A stretch of DNA of 60,444 nucleotides. Origin: Actinomycetes bacterium (GTDB taxonomy: Bacteria > Actinomycetota > Acidimicrobiia > Acidimicrobiales > RAAP-2). Under the pieces are notes generated by a model. The model ran no database searches, was not told the DNA's origin, and was given only the letters and a program-made list of their open reading frames with translations. The position numbers and the translations under genes were made by a program. Position 1 is the first letter of the stretch. The number at the start of each line of letters is the position of its first letter. This document shows positions 8,329 through 17,179 of this stretch, piece after piece. The stretch covers positions 1-60,444 of the forward strand of contig JAJYXE010000031.1 in the NCBI GenBank assembly GCA_021791145.1, written 5' to 3'.

Positions 8329-10209
8329 CTATGGCCGAACTCGCCTCTCACCCTGCGCGAGCGGCTCGGGCGAGCCCAGGAGAAAGCCCTGCGCCGCGTC
8401 ACAACCCAAGAGCTCGAGCCGGTGGAGCTGCGCGTCCGTCTCCACTCCCTCGGCGACCACGACGAAGCCGAGCGTGTGCGCGAGGTAGATCATCGCGTCG
8501 ACGATCGCCGATTGACGATCGGCATTGCTCATCACCGCGATGAAGCTCCGGTCGATCTTCACCACGTCGACGGGCAGACCGGCGAGCCAGGACAACGAGC
8601 AGTAGCCGGTGCCGAAGTCGTCGATCGCGACCCGGACCCCGAGCGACCGAACACGGTCCAGGCCCTCACGCGCGTCGTCACGATCTGCCATGAGCAGGCT
8701 CTCGGCGACCTCCACGGTGAGCGAATCCGGGGGCAGGCCCCTCTTCTTGAGAGCACTCTCCACTTCTGCGTGAAACTTTCCGCTCGCCAACTGCATCCCT
8801 GAGACGTTGATGGTCACGCCGATGTCGGGCTCGCCGGCGCTGCGCCAGGCCGCGCACTGTGCGCACGCCGTCGACAGCACCCACCTCCCGATGGCTGTGA
8901 TGAGCCCGGCCGACTCGGCGAGGGGGATGATCTCTGCGGGCACGACGGTCCCGAAGGTCGGGTGGTCCCAGCGCAACAGCGCTTCGCGCGCGACCACCCT
9001 TCGGGTCGACACGTCGATGAGAGGCTGGTACACGAGGCGGAGCTGTGACTCGTCGACCGAGTGCGCCAGCGCGCCCTCCAGCTCCGCTCGCCGCGTCTCT
9101 TGGTGGTCGATCAGGGGGTCGTAGACCTCGACGCGCCCCCTCCCGAGCTGCTTCGCTCGGTACATGGCGCGGTCTGCCCGTCCGAGCAGCGCGTCGGCCG
9201 TGTCGTCCTTGCACGCAGGTGCGATGCCGATGCTGGCAGCCACCGTGATCTCGCGCTCTCCCACCACGAACGGGTCCTCGAACCGCTCGGCGATCCGCTC
9301 TGCGACGGCGACCCCCTCTGCGACCGGCTCGCGGAGGTCTTCGCAGAGGACCACGAACTCGTCGCCGCCGAGGCGGGCGATCGTGTCGTTGGGCCTCACT
9401 GCTGCATTGAGCCGCCTCGCCACGCCGAGGAGCAGCTGGTCGCCTACGGAGTGGCCGGATGCATCGTTGACCGCCTTGAAGTAGTCGAGGTCCATGAAGA
9501 GCACCGCGGCGCCGGCCTCGCGGCGCGCCAGGCTCTCGACTGCGTGCTGGATCCGGTCGAGGAGCAGGACTCGGTTCGCCAAGCCCGTCAGCGGATCGTG
9601 GAGCGCCTGGTGCTCGAGCCGCGCCTGGTGCTCCGCCAGTTGCTCCTCGAGCCCCCGCCGGGTCACCTCGAAGCGCCGGGCCATCCGGATGAGGCTCGCG
9701 TCGAAGCCGAGTTGCACCGCTCGCAGGGAGGCGTCGAGCGCCTCTTGATCGAGCCCCTGCGCCGACGCCTCCTCCCGGAGCACTTCCCCACACGCGGCAC
9801 GCCAGCCCACGTAGAGCTTGGCGACGCTCGACAAGGCGATGCGCCCGGCCAGTGGGGCCTCGCCGGTCCAGTCCCATTCCTCGGACCGGTCCCGGGAGAC
9901 CTTCTGCCCGCTGACCAGGTAGTCGGCCACGGCGAGCGTCCCCGCGCGGGTCGCTCGACAGATGTCTGTCTCCACTGTGCGCGCCTGGCGCGCGCCCTCA
10001 CCCGATGCCCGCCAGCCCTCCACCAGACGCTCGCAGACCTCGTGCGCGCGTAGCCGCAGCGCGAGCCCCAATTCAGGAGCAGGGCCGCCCGACCCGGAAC
10101 CGCCTTCCGTGCCTTCCCCTGTGGCCATTCCGACCATCCCCAATGCCCTTGCCGTGCGTGCCCCTGTTCCGCATCCCCGAACAGGGGCTCCCGCGTTCGC
10201 TCGAGTCAC
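8329..10209 (-). CDS. GGDEF–EAL cyclic di-GMP turnover protein
   Basis: 626 residues. An N-terminal helical domain (~45–190) of unknown ligand is followed by a diguanylate cyclase domain with an intact GGDEF at 281–285 and a product-inhibition RxxD site at 272–275. Then comes a phosphodiesterase domain with EALLRW at 409, IDDFGTGYCS and VAEGVE motifs. Both active sites look complete, so the protein could make and degrade c-di-GMP; many such hybrids favour one direction. There is no transmembrane segment, so it should be cytosolic. ATG 10209 gives the longest form; an internal ATG 27 codons later is possible. Confidence 0.95.
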   Translation of the reverse strand: MTRANAGAPVRGCGTGARTARALGMVGMATGEGTEGGSGSGGPAPELGLALRLRAHEVCERLVEGWRASGEGARQARTVETDICRATRAGTLAVADYLVSGQKVSRDRSEEWDWTGEAPLAGRIALSSVAKLYVGWRAACGEVLREEASAQGLDQEALDASLRAVQLGFDASLIRMARRFEVTRRGLEEQLAEHQARLEHQALHDPLTGLANRVLLLDRIQHAVESLARREAGAAVLFMDLDYFKAVNDASGHSVGDQLLLGVARRLNAAVRPNDTIARLGGDEFVVLCEDLREPVAEGVAVAERIAERFEDPFVVGEREITVAASIGIAPACKDDTADALLGRADRAMYRAKQLGRGRVEVYDPLIDHQETRRAELEGALAHSVDESQLRLVYQPLIDVSTRRVVAREALLRWDHPTFGTVVPAEIIPLAESAGLITAIGRWVLSTACAQCAAWRSAGEPDIGVTINVSGMQLASGKFHAEVESALKKRGLPPDSLTVEVAESLLMADRDDAREGLDRVRSLGVRVAIDDFGTGYCSLSWLAGLPVDVVKIDRSFIAVMSNADRQSAIVDAMIYLAHTLGFVVVAEGVETDAQLHRLELLGCDAAQGFLLGSPEPLAQGERRVRP

Positions 10210-10244
10210 ACCGCCGATGCAACACCCAGGTTACCGCGTCCCGG

Positions 10245-11030
10245 TCACTCGTTCACGCCGCTTTGGTGTCCGAGACGCGCCCCCTCGTGACCTGCCATGA
10301 CGCGGTCCTGCTCGCTTCGCCACCACCGCACCGCCGTCGCGAGCTCCTCCCGGCTGAAGTCCGGCCAGTACGTGGGCGTCACATAGAAGGGGGCGCCGAT
10401 CGCCTGCCACAGGAGGAAGTTGGACAACCGCTGCTCCCCTGACGTGCGCACGAGAAGGTCGACCGCGGGCATCGCAGGTTCGTACAGATACCGCGCGAAT
10501 GCGTCCTCGTCGATCTCGGTCCCAGCCTCGCGATGCGCCTCGAGCACACCGCGCGTCGCATACACGAGCTCCTCACGGGCGCCGTAGTCGAAGGCCAGCG
10601 TGAAGTTGAGGCCGGTGTTGTCCTTGGTGAGCGCCACCGACTCCTCCATCTCCCGCAGGATCCGCCGAGGAAGGCGCGAGGTCCCCGAGACAGGCCGGCC
10701 GATGCAGCGGATCCGTACGTTGTTGCGGTGCATCTCGAGCCGTCTGGCGAAGATGTTCTTGTGGAGGCTGAGGATGAACTCGACCTCCATTCTCGGACGC
10801 CTCCAGTTCTCGGTCGAGAAGCCGTAGGCGGTGAACCACCTGATGCCGAGATCGTCGGCCGCTCGCACGACCTCGGCGAGCGTGGCCTCCCCCTGCCGGT
10901 GTCCCTCGGTGCGAGGAAGACCCTTCGACTCAGCCCAGCGCCCGTTGCCGTCCATGATCACGGCCACGTGCCTGGGCACCGCGCCGGACGCGGGGACTGG
11001 CACGGTCGCACGCTCGACGTCCGCGCTCAC
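10245..11030 (-). CDS. uppS: Isoprenyl transferase (undecaprenyl diphosphate synthase family)
   Basis: 261 residues. Condenses isopentenyl diphosphate into cis-polyprenyl diphosphate, the carrier lipid for wall and glycan synthesis. The P-loop MDGNGRWAESKGLPRTEGH with its catalytic Asp is near residue 26, STENWRRP near 72, and the C-terminal DLLVRTSGEQRLSNFLLWQ carries the diphosphate-binding arginines. Family motifs and length are normal. It starts nine bases after the MutS-like gene, so it is probably the last gene of that transcript. Confidence 0.96.
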   Translation of the reverse strand: MSADVERATVPVPASGAVPRHVAVIMDGNGRWAESKGLPRTEGHRQGEATLAEVVRAADDLGIRWFTAYGFSTENWRRPRMEVEFILSLHKNIFARRLEMHRNNVRIRCIGRPVSGTSRLPRRILREMEESVALTKDNTGLNFTLAFDYGAREELVYATRGVLEAHREAGTEIDEDAFARYLYEPAMPAVDLLVRTSGEQRLSNFLLWQAIGAPFYVTPTYWPDFSREELATAVRWWRSEQDRVMAGHEGARLGHQSGVNE

Positions 11031-11039
11031 GCGCGAAGT

Positions 11040-12908
11040 CTACGGGCCGCTCGCGCCTCGAAAAGGGCCTTCCCACGTCTCCGGGTCACCGGCTGGCACT
11101 GCCACCGCGGACGCGCCCGGAGCACGGCGAGTCGTGCGTTGGCCATCGGCTCCGCCGGCGATCGCCTCCGGCCCGACGACGCTGCTGGGCCCGTCCCCTG
11201 CCCTCGGGGCACCGTCCCGTGTCCTCGGGGCATTGTCGTCGAACCCTCCGACCCGTCGGTAGACGTCCAGCGCGAAGCTCGTCGGCAGGGGCTCGGCCGC
11301 GACCAGCCTGAAGCTCGCGCGCCCGTCCAACGCGCGCTCGGCCCGAAGGAACCGGGTCGTCGACGATCTCGCGGTGACAAAGCCGTGCGCCAGGTCGTAC
11401 TGGTGGGTCACGAAGAAGATCGACACGCCGCGCTCCAAGAGCGCCTCGGCGACCTGGCGACCGATCTCGGACCCCTCGCGCTCGTTCGTGCCCGAGAACG
11501 ACTCGTTGAAGAGGACGAGGGCGTGCCTCTTCGCGGCGTCCCGGTCGCCGTCCACGGTGGCGTCCCGGTCGCCGTCCACGGTGGCGTCCCGGTCGCCGTC
11601 CACGGTGGCGTCCCGGTCGCCGTCCACGGTGGCGTCCGCATCGGCATCCACGGTGGCGTCCGCATCGGCATCCCCGGTGGCCTCCCGATCGGCATCCCGG
11701 TCGGCGTCCACGATCGCGTCCACGATCGCGTCCAGCCTGCAAAGCTCGTCCTCCAGCCTGCCGCTGCGCATCGACGCGTCCTCTTCGCGCCCGAAGTGGG
11801 TGAAGACGGCACTGTGGAGGCTCGAGCGGTACGAGGACGCGGTGACGAACATTCCGCACTGCAGCATCAGCTGCGCAAGGCCCACGCTACGAAGGAACGT
11901 GGTCTTGCCACCCGAGTTGGCACCGGTCACGACGACGAGCGGACGGCCGTCGGCCTCGACGTCGTTGCCCACGACGGTGGCTTCGGTCTGCAGCGTCAGC
12001 GACACGTCGCGAAGATCGGTGCACGAGAACCGGAACGAGTCGGACGCGAGCGGGACGGGAAAGGTGAGCGGTGCCCCCCGTGCACGGAGCGCTGCTCGCA
12101 GGTTCAGGCATGACACGTAGAACGCCAGCTCCGCGCGGAGCATCGAGAAGTAGCTCTCGATGTGGTCGGCCGCCTGCGCCGCGGCGTTGGCGACGTGGTT
12201 GAGCCCCCGATTCGTCAGGTCGCCGAGCTCGTTCATGCCCGCCTCGTCGCGCGGCGGAATCGCAAACGAGTAAGCGGTCCGCGGCCCGAGGCCGACCCGT
12301 TCCCGCCAGCGAGCTCGGCGTGTCCGAGGGGAGCGGAGCACGTAGTCCTCACCGGTGCCGTCTCGCCCGAGCCGAGCGCTCATGAGGACGCCGTCGCGGA
12401 ACTGGAGCTGGCGCAGGTGCAGACGGAGGAGCTCGAGGTACCCGTCATCGAGATCGCGTCGAATGGACTCGAAGAGCATCCGGAACCCCGTAGAGCTGAC
12501 CTCTTCGACGTGGTCGTCTGCGATCCGGCGAAGCTCGCGCAGGCGCGCTGCGAACGCCTCGAGCTGCGACACCGCGCCGTGCAGGGTGATCGATGACGTG
12601 GCGGAACGGAAGCTCCAGATGCCGCGCTTGTCCTCTAAGGCGGCGACCACGAGCGCGTACATCTCCCGGACCATGTCCTCGTGCGCGAGGCAGTCCTCCA
12701 GGACCGCCTGACGGTAGCGGACCATGGCGACGGCGCCCATGCTCGCCATCACCACCTTGCGCGAGACGTCGAAGAGGAAGCGGTCCCCCTGTGCCATCGT
12801 GCGAAGGACGATGCGGAGCTCGAGATCTTGGGCGAGGTCGTCGTGCAGGAGGCCTGGCTCGACCGAGAAGTCGAAGTCTCGGTCCGAGTAGAGAAGGTGC
12901 GCCTTCAT
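11040..12908 (-). CDS. MutS-like ATPase, second of a pair, with repeat insertion
   Basis: 622 residues. The C-terminal half is a MutS-type ABC ATPase: Walker A TGANSGGKTTFLRS, then FTHFGREED. There is no mismatch-recognition domain, so it resembles MutS-related proteins of unknown role rather than true MutS. The Walker B region reads LVLFNESFSGTN, with Asn where most ATPases have Asp. Between the ELCRLD helix and Walker B sits a repeat insertion of about 60 residues (DATVDGDR units). The C-terminus is a disordered tail. ATG 12908 overlaps the TGA of the partner gene as ATGA; the longer open frame to 13322 is shadow. Confidence 0.85.
   Translation of the reverse strand: MKAHLLYSDRDFDFSVEPGLLHDDLAQDLELRIVLRTMAQGDRFLFDVSRKVVMASMGAVAMVRYRQAVLEDCLAHEDMVREMYALVVAALEDKRGIWSFRSATSSITLHGAVSQLEAFAARLRELRRIADDHVEEVSSTGFRMLFESIRRDLDDGYLELLRLHLRQLQFRDGVLMSARLGRDGTGEDYVLRSPRTRRARWRERVGLGPRTAYSFAIPPRDEAGMNELGDLTNRGLNHVANAAAQAADHIESYFSMLRAELAFYVSCLNLRAALRARGAPLTFPVPLASDSFRFSCTDLRDVSLTLQTEATVVGNDVEADGRPLVVVTGANSGGKTTFLRSVGLAQLMLQCGMFVTASSYRSSLHSAVFTHFGREEDASMRSGRLEDELCRLDAIVDAIVDADRDADREATGDADADATVDADADATVDGDRDATVDGDRDATVDGDRDATVDGDRDAAKRHALVLFNESFSGTNEREGSEIGRQVAEALLERGVSIFFVTHQYDLAHGFVTARSSTTRFLRAERALDGRASFRLVAAEPLPTSFALDVYRRVGGFDDNAPRTRDGAPRAGDGPSSVVGPEAIAGGADGQRTTRRAPGASAVAVPAGDPETWEGPFRGASGP
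11536..11732. repeat. 24-bp tandem repeat inside the MutS-like gene
   Basis: Four perfect 24-bp units (11536–11631), two variant units (to 11679) and a decayed edge to about 11732. On the minus strand they encode DATVDGDR and DATVDADA repeats, placed directly ahead of the Walker B strand. Confidence 0.95.
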
Positions 12909-14515
12909 GGGATGCGCTCGAGCAGCTGGGGGTACGTGAGCCGGTGCCTTTCGGCGATCGCCAGAGCGTAGGCGAGCCCGTTGGCCGGCCCCCGGACGAC
13001 CTTGAAGGTCCGCGTCGCAGGGTCGTCGGGGACGACCGTGCTGATCAGGGAGACGACGGAGCGGCCGAGCGACGCGAGCTCGTCGACGAAGGTGACGTAC
13101 ACGCCAAGGCAGTCCAGCTCGATCAGCTTCCGCATCGCCTCGGCGCCCAGGAACCGCGCGTCTTCGAGCGAGGTGGAGGAGAACAGCTCGTTCATGATCA
13201 CGACGCTTGTCGGCGTGGCGGATCGCAGGGTTCGCTGCATCGCGACCAGGTCGGTCTCGAGCTTGCCGGTCAATCCCGAGAGGGCCTCCTCGCGCTCGAA
13301 GTGCGTGAAGATCCGGTCGCACAAAAAGAGCCGCGCGCGCCGCCCAGGCACCGGCACCCCGAGCGCGCTCAGATGGTGCAGCTGACCGAAGGTTCGGGCG
13401 AAGGTGGTCTTCCCCCCCTGGTTCGGCCCGGAGACCACGAAGATCCGCTCACCGTGGTCGAGGCAGAAGTCGTTGGTCACGACCTGCTTGCCTTCCGCGA
13501 CGAGCATGCAGGCGAGCGCGAGGTCGAAGGTGTCCTCTGCGAGCTCCTCCTTCGCCGCCACGTCCACTTCGGGGTAGCAGAACTCGAGGCCCGCCGCGCG
13601 CAGAGGATCGACGAGGTTGCGGTAGGACACGTAGAACTGCAGCTCTCGGTAGAAGCGGTGGACTCCGGCGTCGAGAAAGCCGCCGTGCCGCCCGGAATAG
13701 GTGGCGAGAAGTGCGAATTCATCGGGGAAGAGCCGCGCCACGCGGTCGAGCACCTGCTCCCCGATCCTCGTCATGCCGGGCCACAGACGGTAATTGGCGA
13801 GGTAGCTGCGCACTGCGCCTTGCCGGAACCGTTCGAACAGCGACTGGATCTCTTCGCTGTAGTCGTCCTCGCCGTCATAGCGCCTCACGGTCACTCGTCC
13901 CCCGTCGATGTGCACGCAGTAGGAGACGCGGGACAACGCCTCCTTGCACTCTCCGGTCTCCGCCTCGAGCCTCTTGAAGTCGTCGGAGCCCACATACGCC
14001 GCGAGGTACCGGCGAAAGCCCTGCATTCCTGCCGAGTGCAACGTTGCTTGGTGGAGCGCGCCTGTGAGCTTGCGGACCGCGGCGCAGTAGATCGCCGCAC
14101 CGTCGAGCGTCCACGCCTGGCGCTGGTACACCACCCGCATCGCGCGGGCCTGCGAGAGGTGGGAAACGACGTCGGCCACCGACGTGCAGTACTGCCCGAG
14201 CGCGCTCCAGAGCGCCTGGTCCTCGAGATCCTTGAACACGTCGTGGCGGTGATGGACCGTCTCGACGTCACGAGTCCGTCGAAAGAAGGCCCTGGTGAGC
14301 TCCTCGGTGTCGGTCCGATCGCCCGCGATGCGCGAGACGATCTGGTCGAGGTTGAGGTCGGACGCGTGGTCGCGCTCCTCGCGCACCGCGGTCGATCGTC
14401 CGGGAGGCGCCAGAAGGCCGAAGCTCTCCGAGATCCCGCCATGCTCTGGGCCCATACGACCACTCCCCTTGTCGCCCTCAGGGACGTTCCCCATCAGGCG
14501 GTCAGTAGGAGCCAT
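12905..14515 (-). CDS. MutS-like ATPase, first of a pair
   Basis: 536 residues. Helical N-terminal and middle regions lead to a MutS-type ATPase domain: Walker A SGPNQGGKTTFART, then FTHFEREEALSGL, a Walker B region VVIMNELFSSTS and a switch-like VYVTFVDELASL. As in its partner, Asn replaces the usual Walker B Asp. The two proteins likely form a heterodimer, inferred from the ATGA overlap and parallel architecture. Its ATG (14515) overlaps the TGA of a nine-codon leader ORF as TGATG, and the only strong ribosome site belongs to that leader, so translation is probably coupled. Confidence 0.85.
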   Translation of the reverse strand: MAPTDRLMGNVPEGDKGSGRMGPEHGGISESFGLLAPPGRSTAVREERDHASDLNLDQIVSRIAGDRTDTEELTRAFFRRTRDVETVHHRHDVFKDLEDQALWSALGQYCTSVADVVSHLSQARAMRVVYQRQAWTLDGAAIYCAAVRKLTGALHQATLHSAGMQGFRRYLAAYVGSDDFKRLEAETGECKEALSRVSYCVHIDGGRVTVRRYDGEDDYSEEIQSLFERFRQGAVRSYLANYRLWPGMTRIGEQVLDRVARLFPDEFALLATYSGRHGGFLDAGVHRFYRELQFYVSYRNLVDPLRAAGLEFCYPEVDVAAKEELAEDTFDLALACMLVAEGKQVVTNDFCLDHGERIFVVSGPNQGGKTTFARTFGQLHHLSALGVPVPGRRARLFLCDRIFTHFEREEALSGLTGKLETDLVAMQRTLRSATPTSVVIMNELFSSTSLEDARFLGAEAMRKLIELDCLGVYVTFVDELASLGRSVVSLISTVVPDDPATRTFKVVRGPANGLAYALAIAERHRLTYPQLLERIP

Positions 14516-14544
14516 CAGCCCGAGGGCGGCGCAGCGAGCTCCAT
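14515..14544 (-). CDS. Nine-codon leader ORF coupled to the MutS-like gene
   Basis: Too short for standard gene calling. It encodes MELAAPPSG. An excellent ribosome-binding site, AAGGAGGA (14551–14558), stands six bases ahead of its ATG, and its TGA overlaps the ATG of the MutS-like gene. It is in a different frame from that gene, so it is not a simple N-terminal extension. A sequencing frameshift that split the true start is the main alternative. Confidence 0.5.
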   Translation of the reverse strand: MELAAPPSG

Positions 14545-14558
14545 CGCCGTTCCTCCTT

Positions 14559-14817
14559 GCATCCTACCAACCGCCACAGCCCACCCCGGCCCACCTGCTG
14601 GTACTCTGGTCAAGACGCGATGAAGCCCGCGCGGTGCAGGGCAGCCTGCTGATGGCTTCTACCTGACAGCTTGGTACCGACCAGGGAGGTAGAGGCGCGT
14701 GGTGGCCGTGCGTGAGCGCTTCGAGCACATCTTCGGCATCTTTGTGACGCTCGTGCGACCGTATCCTCGGACCTCCTCGGTCGCGCGGCCCCGGCCTCCT
14801 TCGGGGAGCACCAGGAC
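14559..14817. other. Divergent promoter region, MutS-like pair / dynamin-like gene
   Basis: About 260 bases between divergent genes. No clean -35/-10 pair is seen. TACTCT (14602–14607) is the only passable -10-like word. No RNA gene recognised. Confidence 0.35.
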
Positions 14818-16593
14818 GTGACGAGAGCCACCGAGAAGACACCGGGCCCTTCGCACGCCGCGCAGAGCCGCTCGGCGGCGATTGTGTCGCTCGCGCACGA
14901 GCTGGCGGAGCTCGCGGACGGTCCCGCTGCGTTCGCCGAGCGGGCGCGCCGGCTCGTGGAGCGGCTGCAGGCGCAGCGCTATCACATCGCGGTGCTCGGC
15001 GAGTTCAAGCGCGGCAAGTCGACGCTCGTCAACGCGCTGATCGGGGCGCCCGTGCTCCCGACGGGGGTCATCCCAGTGACGACGGTCGCGACCGAGGTCC
15101 ACTTCGCCGGCTCCCGATCCGAAGTCCTGGTGGTGTTCGAAGACGGAGCGACGCAGGCGGTCCCCCCCGAAGAGATCGACCGCTACGTGAGCGAGCGTCA
15201 CAACTCTTTGAACAGGCTCGGCGTAGGCCGTGTCGAGGTGCACACCGACACCGTCCTCGGCGCGCCGGGCGTCGTGCTCGTCGACACGCCGGGCGTCGCG
15301 TCAATAAACGCGCACCAGACGCTCGCGGCCGAAGAGGCACTCGCCGACAGCGACGGCGCGGTGGTCGTCCTGTCCGCCGACGCCCCGCTGTCCGAGAGCG
15401 AGGAGCGCCTCCTCTCGGCGCTGGCCGAGCGCGGGGGGCGGATCTTCGTCGTCGTGAACAAGTCCGACCATCTGTCCGCTTCGGAGCTGAGCGAGCTCCG
15501 AGCCTTCCTTGCGCACCACCTCGAGAGGCTGCTCGGCGCCGGCGCTTGCCCCTACTTCGTCTCCGCGCGCCGCGCGCTGGACGCGTCGGGCGGGGGTGCC
15601 GGGCACGAGCAGGGCGACCCCGGCTTCGCCGCGTTCCGCGAGGACCTCGAGGCCTTCCTGCGGGACGATCTTGCCGCCGAGCGCGAGCGGGCGAGCGCGG
15701 CGGAGCTCGGCCGGCTGGCGTCAGCCCTTTCCCAAACCGTCACGATCGAGCGAGCGGCCGCCACCTTGGACCTGGCCGCCCTCTGTGACCGGCTCGACAA
15801 GTTCCGCGCGGCGGCAGCCGACGTGCGACGCGAGCTCGCCGCCGACCGCATCCTTCTCGAGCACGACGTCGCGGACATCTCCAAGTCCGTGGCCTCGGCG
15901 CTCGTGGCAGGTGCCGCGCACGCGGCGGCGCGCGCGTGGCCGCAGATCGAAGAGGCCATCGGCGACCTCCGCGGGCACGCGCTCGACCGCGCGCTCGACG
16001 ACGCTGTCGCCGCCGCGGTGAGGGACACCTTCGAGCCGCTGCGGCGCGCCGCGGAGACGACGGCCGGCGAGGCGTGGGAGCGCGCCGCCCTGCGCTTTGC
16101 CGATCGGCTCCGCGAGCGGGTCCTGACCCTGCGCACCGCGGCCAACGCGCTCTTCGAGGTACACCTTCCCGAGCCGGTCCTGCCGACTGTCGCCGAGCAG
16201 CGTGAGCGCTTCTCCTACCACTTCTTGCAGGTGGAGACCCCCGGTGCTTCGCTTGCGCGAGCCGTGCGAACCGTGTTGCCCACGGAGCGGTCCCGGCGCA
16301 AGATGCTCGCGCGCGCACGACAGCACCTCGATTCCGAGCTCGACAAGCACGCGGGACGCGCACGTTTCGACATCGTGCAGCGTCTCGACGAGGTGTCGCG
16401 ACGCTTCGTCACCGCGATGTCGGCCGAGCTCGAGGAGACTGAGTCGTCGATCCTGGCGGCGGCAGCGCGGGCCCAGCAGGCGCTCGAGTCGACCGAGTCC
16501 GAGCAGGCGGCTCTCGAGGCGCGCCGAATGCGTTGGATGACCTTGGCACACCGTGCAGAGCAACTCGTGCAGAGCAACTCGTGCAGACGGTAG
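14818..16593 (+). CDS. Bacterial dynamin-like GTPase
   Basis: 591 residues. A dynamin-type GTPase domain: P-loop GEFKRGKS at 61–68, PVTTVATEV switch region near 86–94, DTPG at 156–159 and NKSD at 214–217. The remaining ~330 residues are long helices (assembly and stalk-like), typical of dynamin-like proteins that remodel or guard membranes. No obvious transmembrane paddle is visible. These proteins often come in pairs; here it stands alone between divergent genes. GTG 14818 gives a start just before the helical lead-in; GGGGAG ~12 bases upstream is a fair ribosome site. Confidence 0.88.
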   Translation: MTRATEKTPGPSHAAQSRSAAIVSLAHELAELADGPAAFAERARRLVERLQAQRYHIAVLGEFKRGKSTLVNALIGAPVLPTGVIPVTTVATEVHFAGSRSEVLVVFEDGATQAVPPEEIDRYVSERHNSLNRLGVGRVEVHTDTVLGAPGVVLVDTPGVASINAHQTLAAEEALADSDGAVVVLSADAPLSESEERLLSALAERGGRIFVVVNKSDHLSASELSELRAFLAHHLERLLGAGACPYFVSARRALDASGGGAGHEQGDPGFAAFREDLEAFLRDDLAAERERASAAELGRLASALSQTVTIERAAATLDLAALCDRLDKFRAAAADVRRELAADRILLEHDVADISKSVASALVAGAAHAAARAWPQIEEAIGDLRGHALDRALDDAVAAAVRDTFEPLRRAAETTAGEAWERAALRFADRLRERVLTLRTAANALFEVHLPEPVLPTVAEQRERFSYHFLQVETPGASLARAVRTVLPTERSRRKMLARARQHLDSELDKHAGRARFDIVQRLDEVSRRFVTAMSAELEETESSILAAAARAQQALESTESEQAALEARRMRWMTLAHRAEQLVQSNSCRR

Positions 16594-16624
16594 CGACCGC
16601 GTCGCCACGCTGAAGGGAGGCGGG

Positions 16625-17068
16625 TCAGACCACGAGGACCGGGCAGGGGTGGTGGAGGAGCAGCGCCTCGAGGGACTGGCCGACTCCCCGGTGCGCCAGG
16701 TGCTCCCGACCGTGACATCCGACGACGACCATGTCGAATCCGTGCTCTTCGGCGTGCTCGGCGATGGCCCGCGCGGGGTCGTCGGCGAAGACCGCCCGGA
16801 TGTCCGCCACCCGTCCCTCCTCGCGCTCGAGGAGCGCCTCGAGGCCCTGGGACAGGTTGTCGCGCTCCGCAGAGGCAGCGTTCGCAAGCTCTTGAGGGGT
16901 CTCGGCGTGGGGTCTTGGGCGGATCACGAGAAGCACCCGGACCTCGCCGTCGACCTCCGCTCCCAGCGCGACGGCGGTGCGCAGCGCCTCCTGGGCCTCC
17001 TTCGATCCGTCGTAGCCGACGAGGATGCGCCGAAAGGCACGCCCTCGTCCCTCGGTCGCTTCAGTCAT
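16625..17068 (-). CDS. Universal stress protein (UspA fold)
   Basis: 147 residues, a single Usp domain. It begins ILVGYDGSKEAQEAL and ends with VVVGCHGREHLAHRGVGQS then PCPVLVV. This is close to the ATP-binding G-x2-G-x9-G-S/T motif, but with Gln for the Ser/Thr; nucleotide binding is likely but unproven. It lies 111 bases downstream of the complex I-like operon on the same strand and could be read from it. Confidence 0.92.
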   Translation of the reverse strand: MTEATEGRGRAFRRILVGYDGSKEAQEALRTAVALGAEVDGEVRVLLVIRPRPHAETPQELANAASAERDNLSQGLEALLEREEGRVADIRAVFADDPARAIAEHAEEHGFDMVVVGCHGREHLAHRGVGQSLEALLLHHPCPVLVV

Positions 17069-17179
17069 GGTCGCCTCCCTCCCGGCGTGGCTTCCCGAGT
17101 CTCTTCCCGCGTGGCTCCCTTCCCCGCCCTGCCGAGTCCGGCACCGGGCACGCCGCTCTGCGCGGCACCCCCGCCCGCG

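Noticed and set aside
11536..11732. CRISPR-like regular repeats
   Set aside because: Units abut with no spacers and encode protein in frame; a coding minisatellite.
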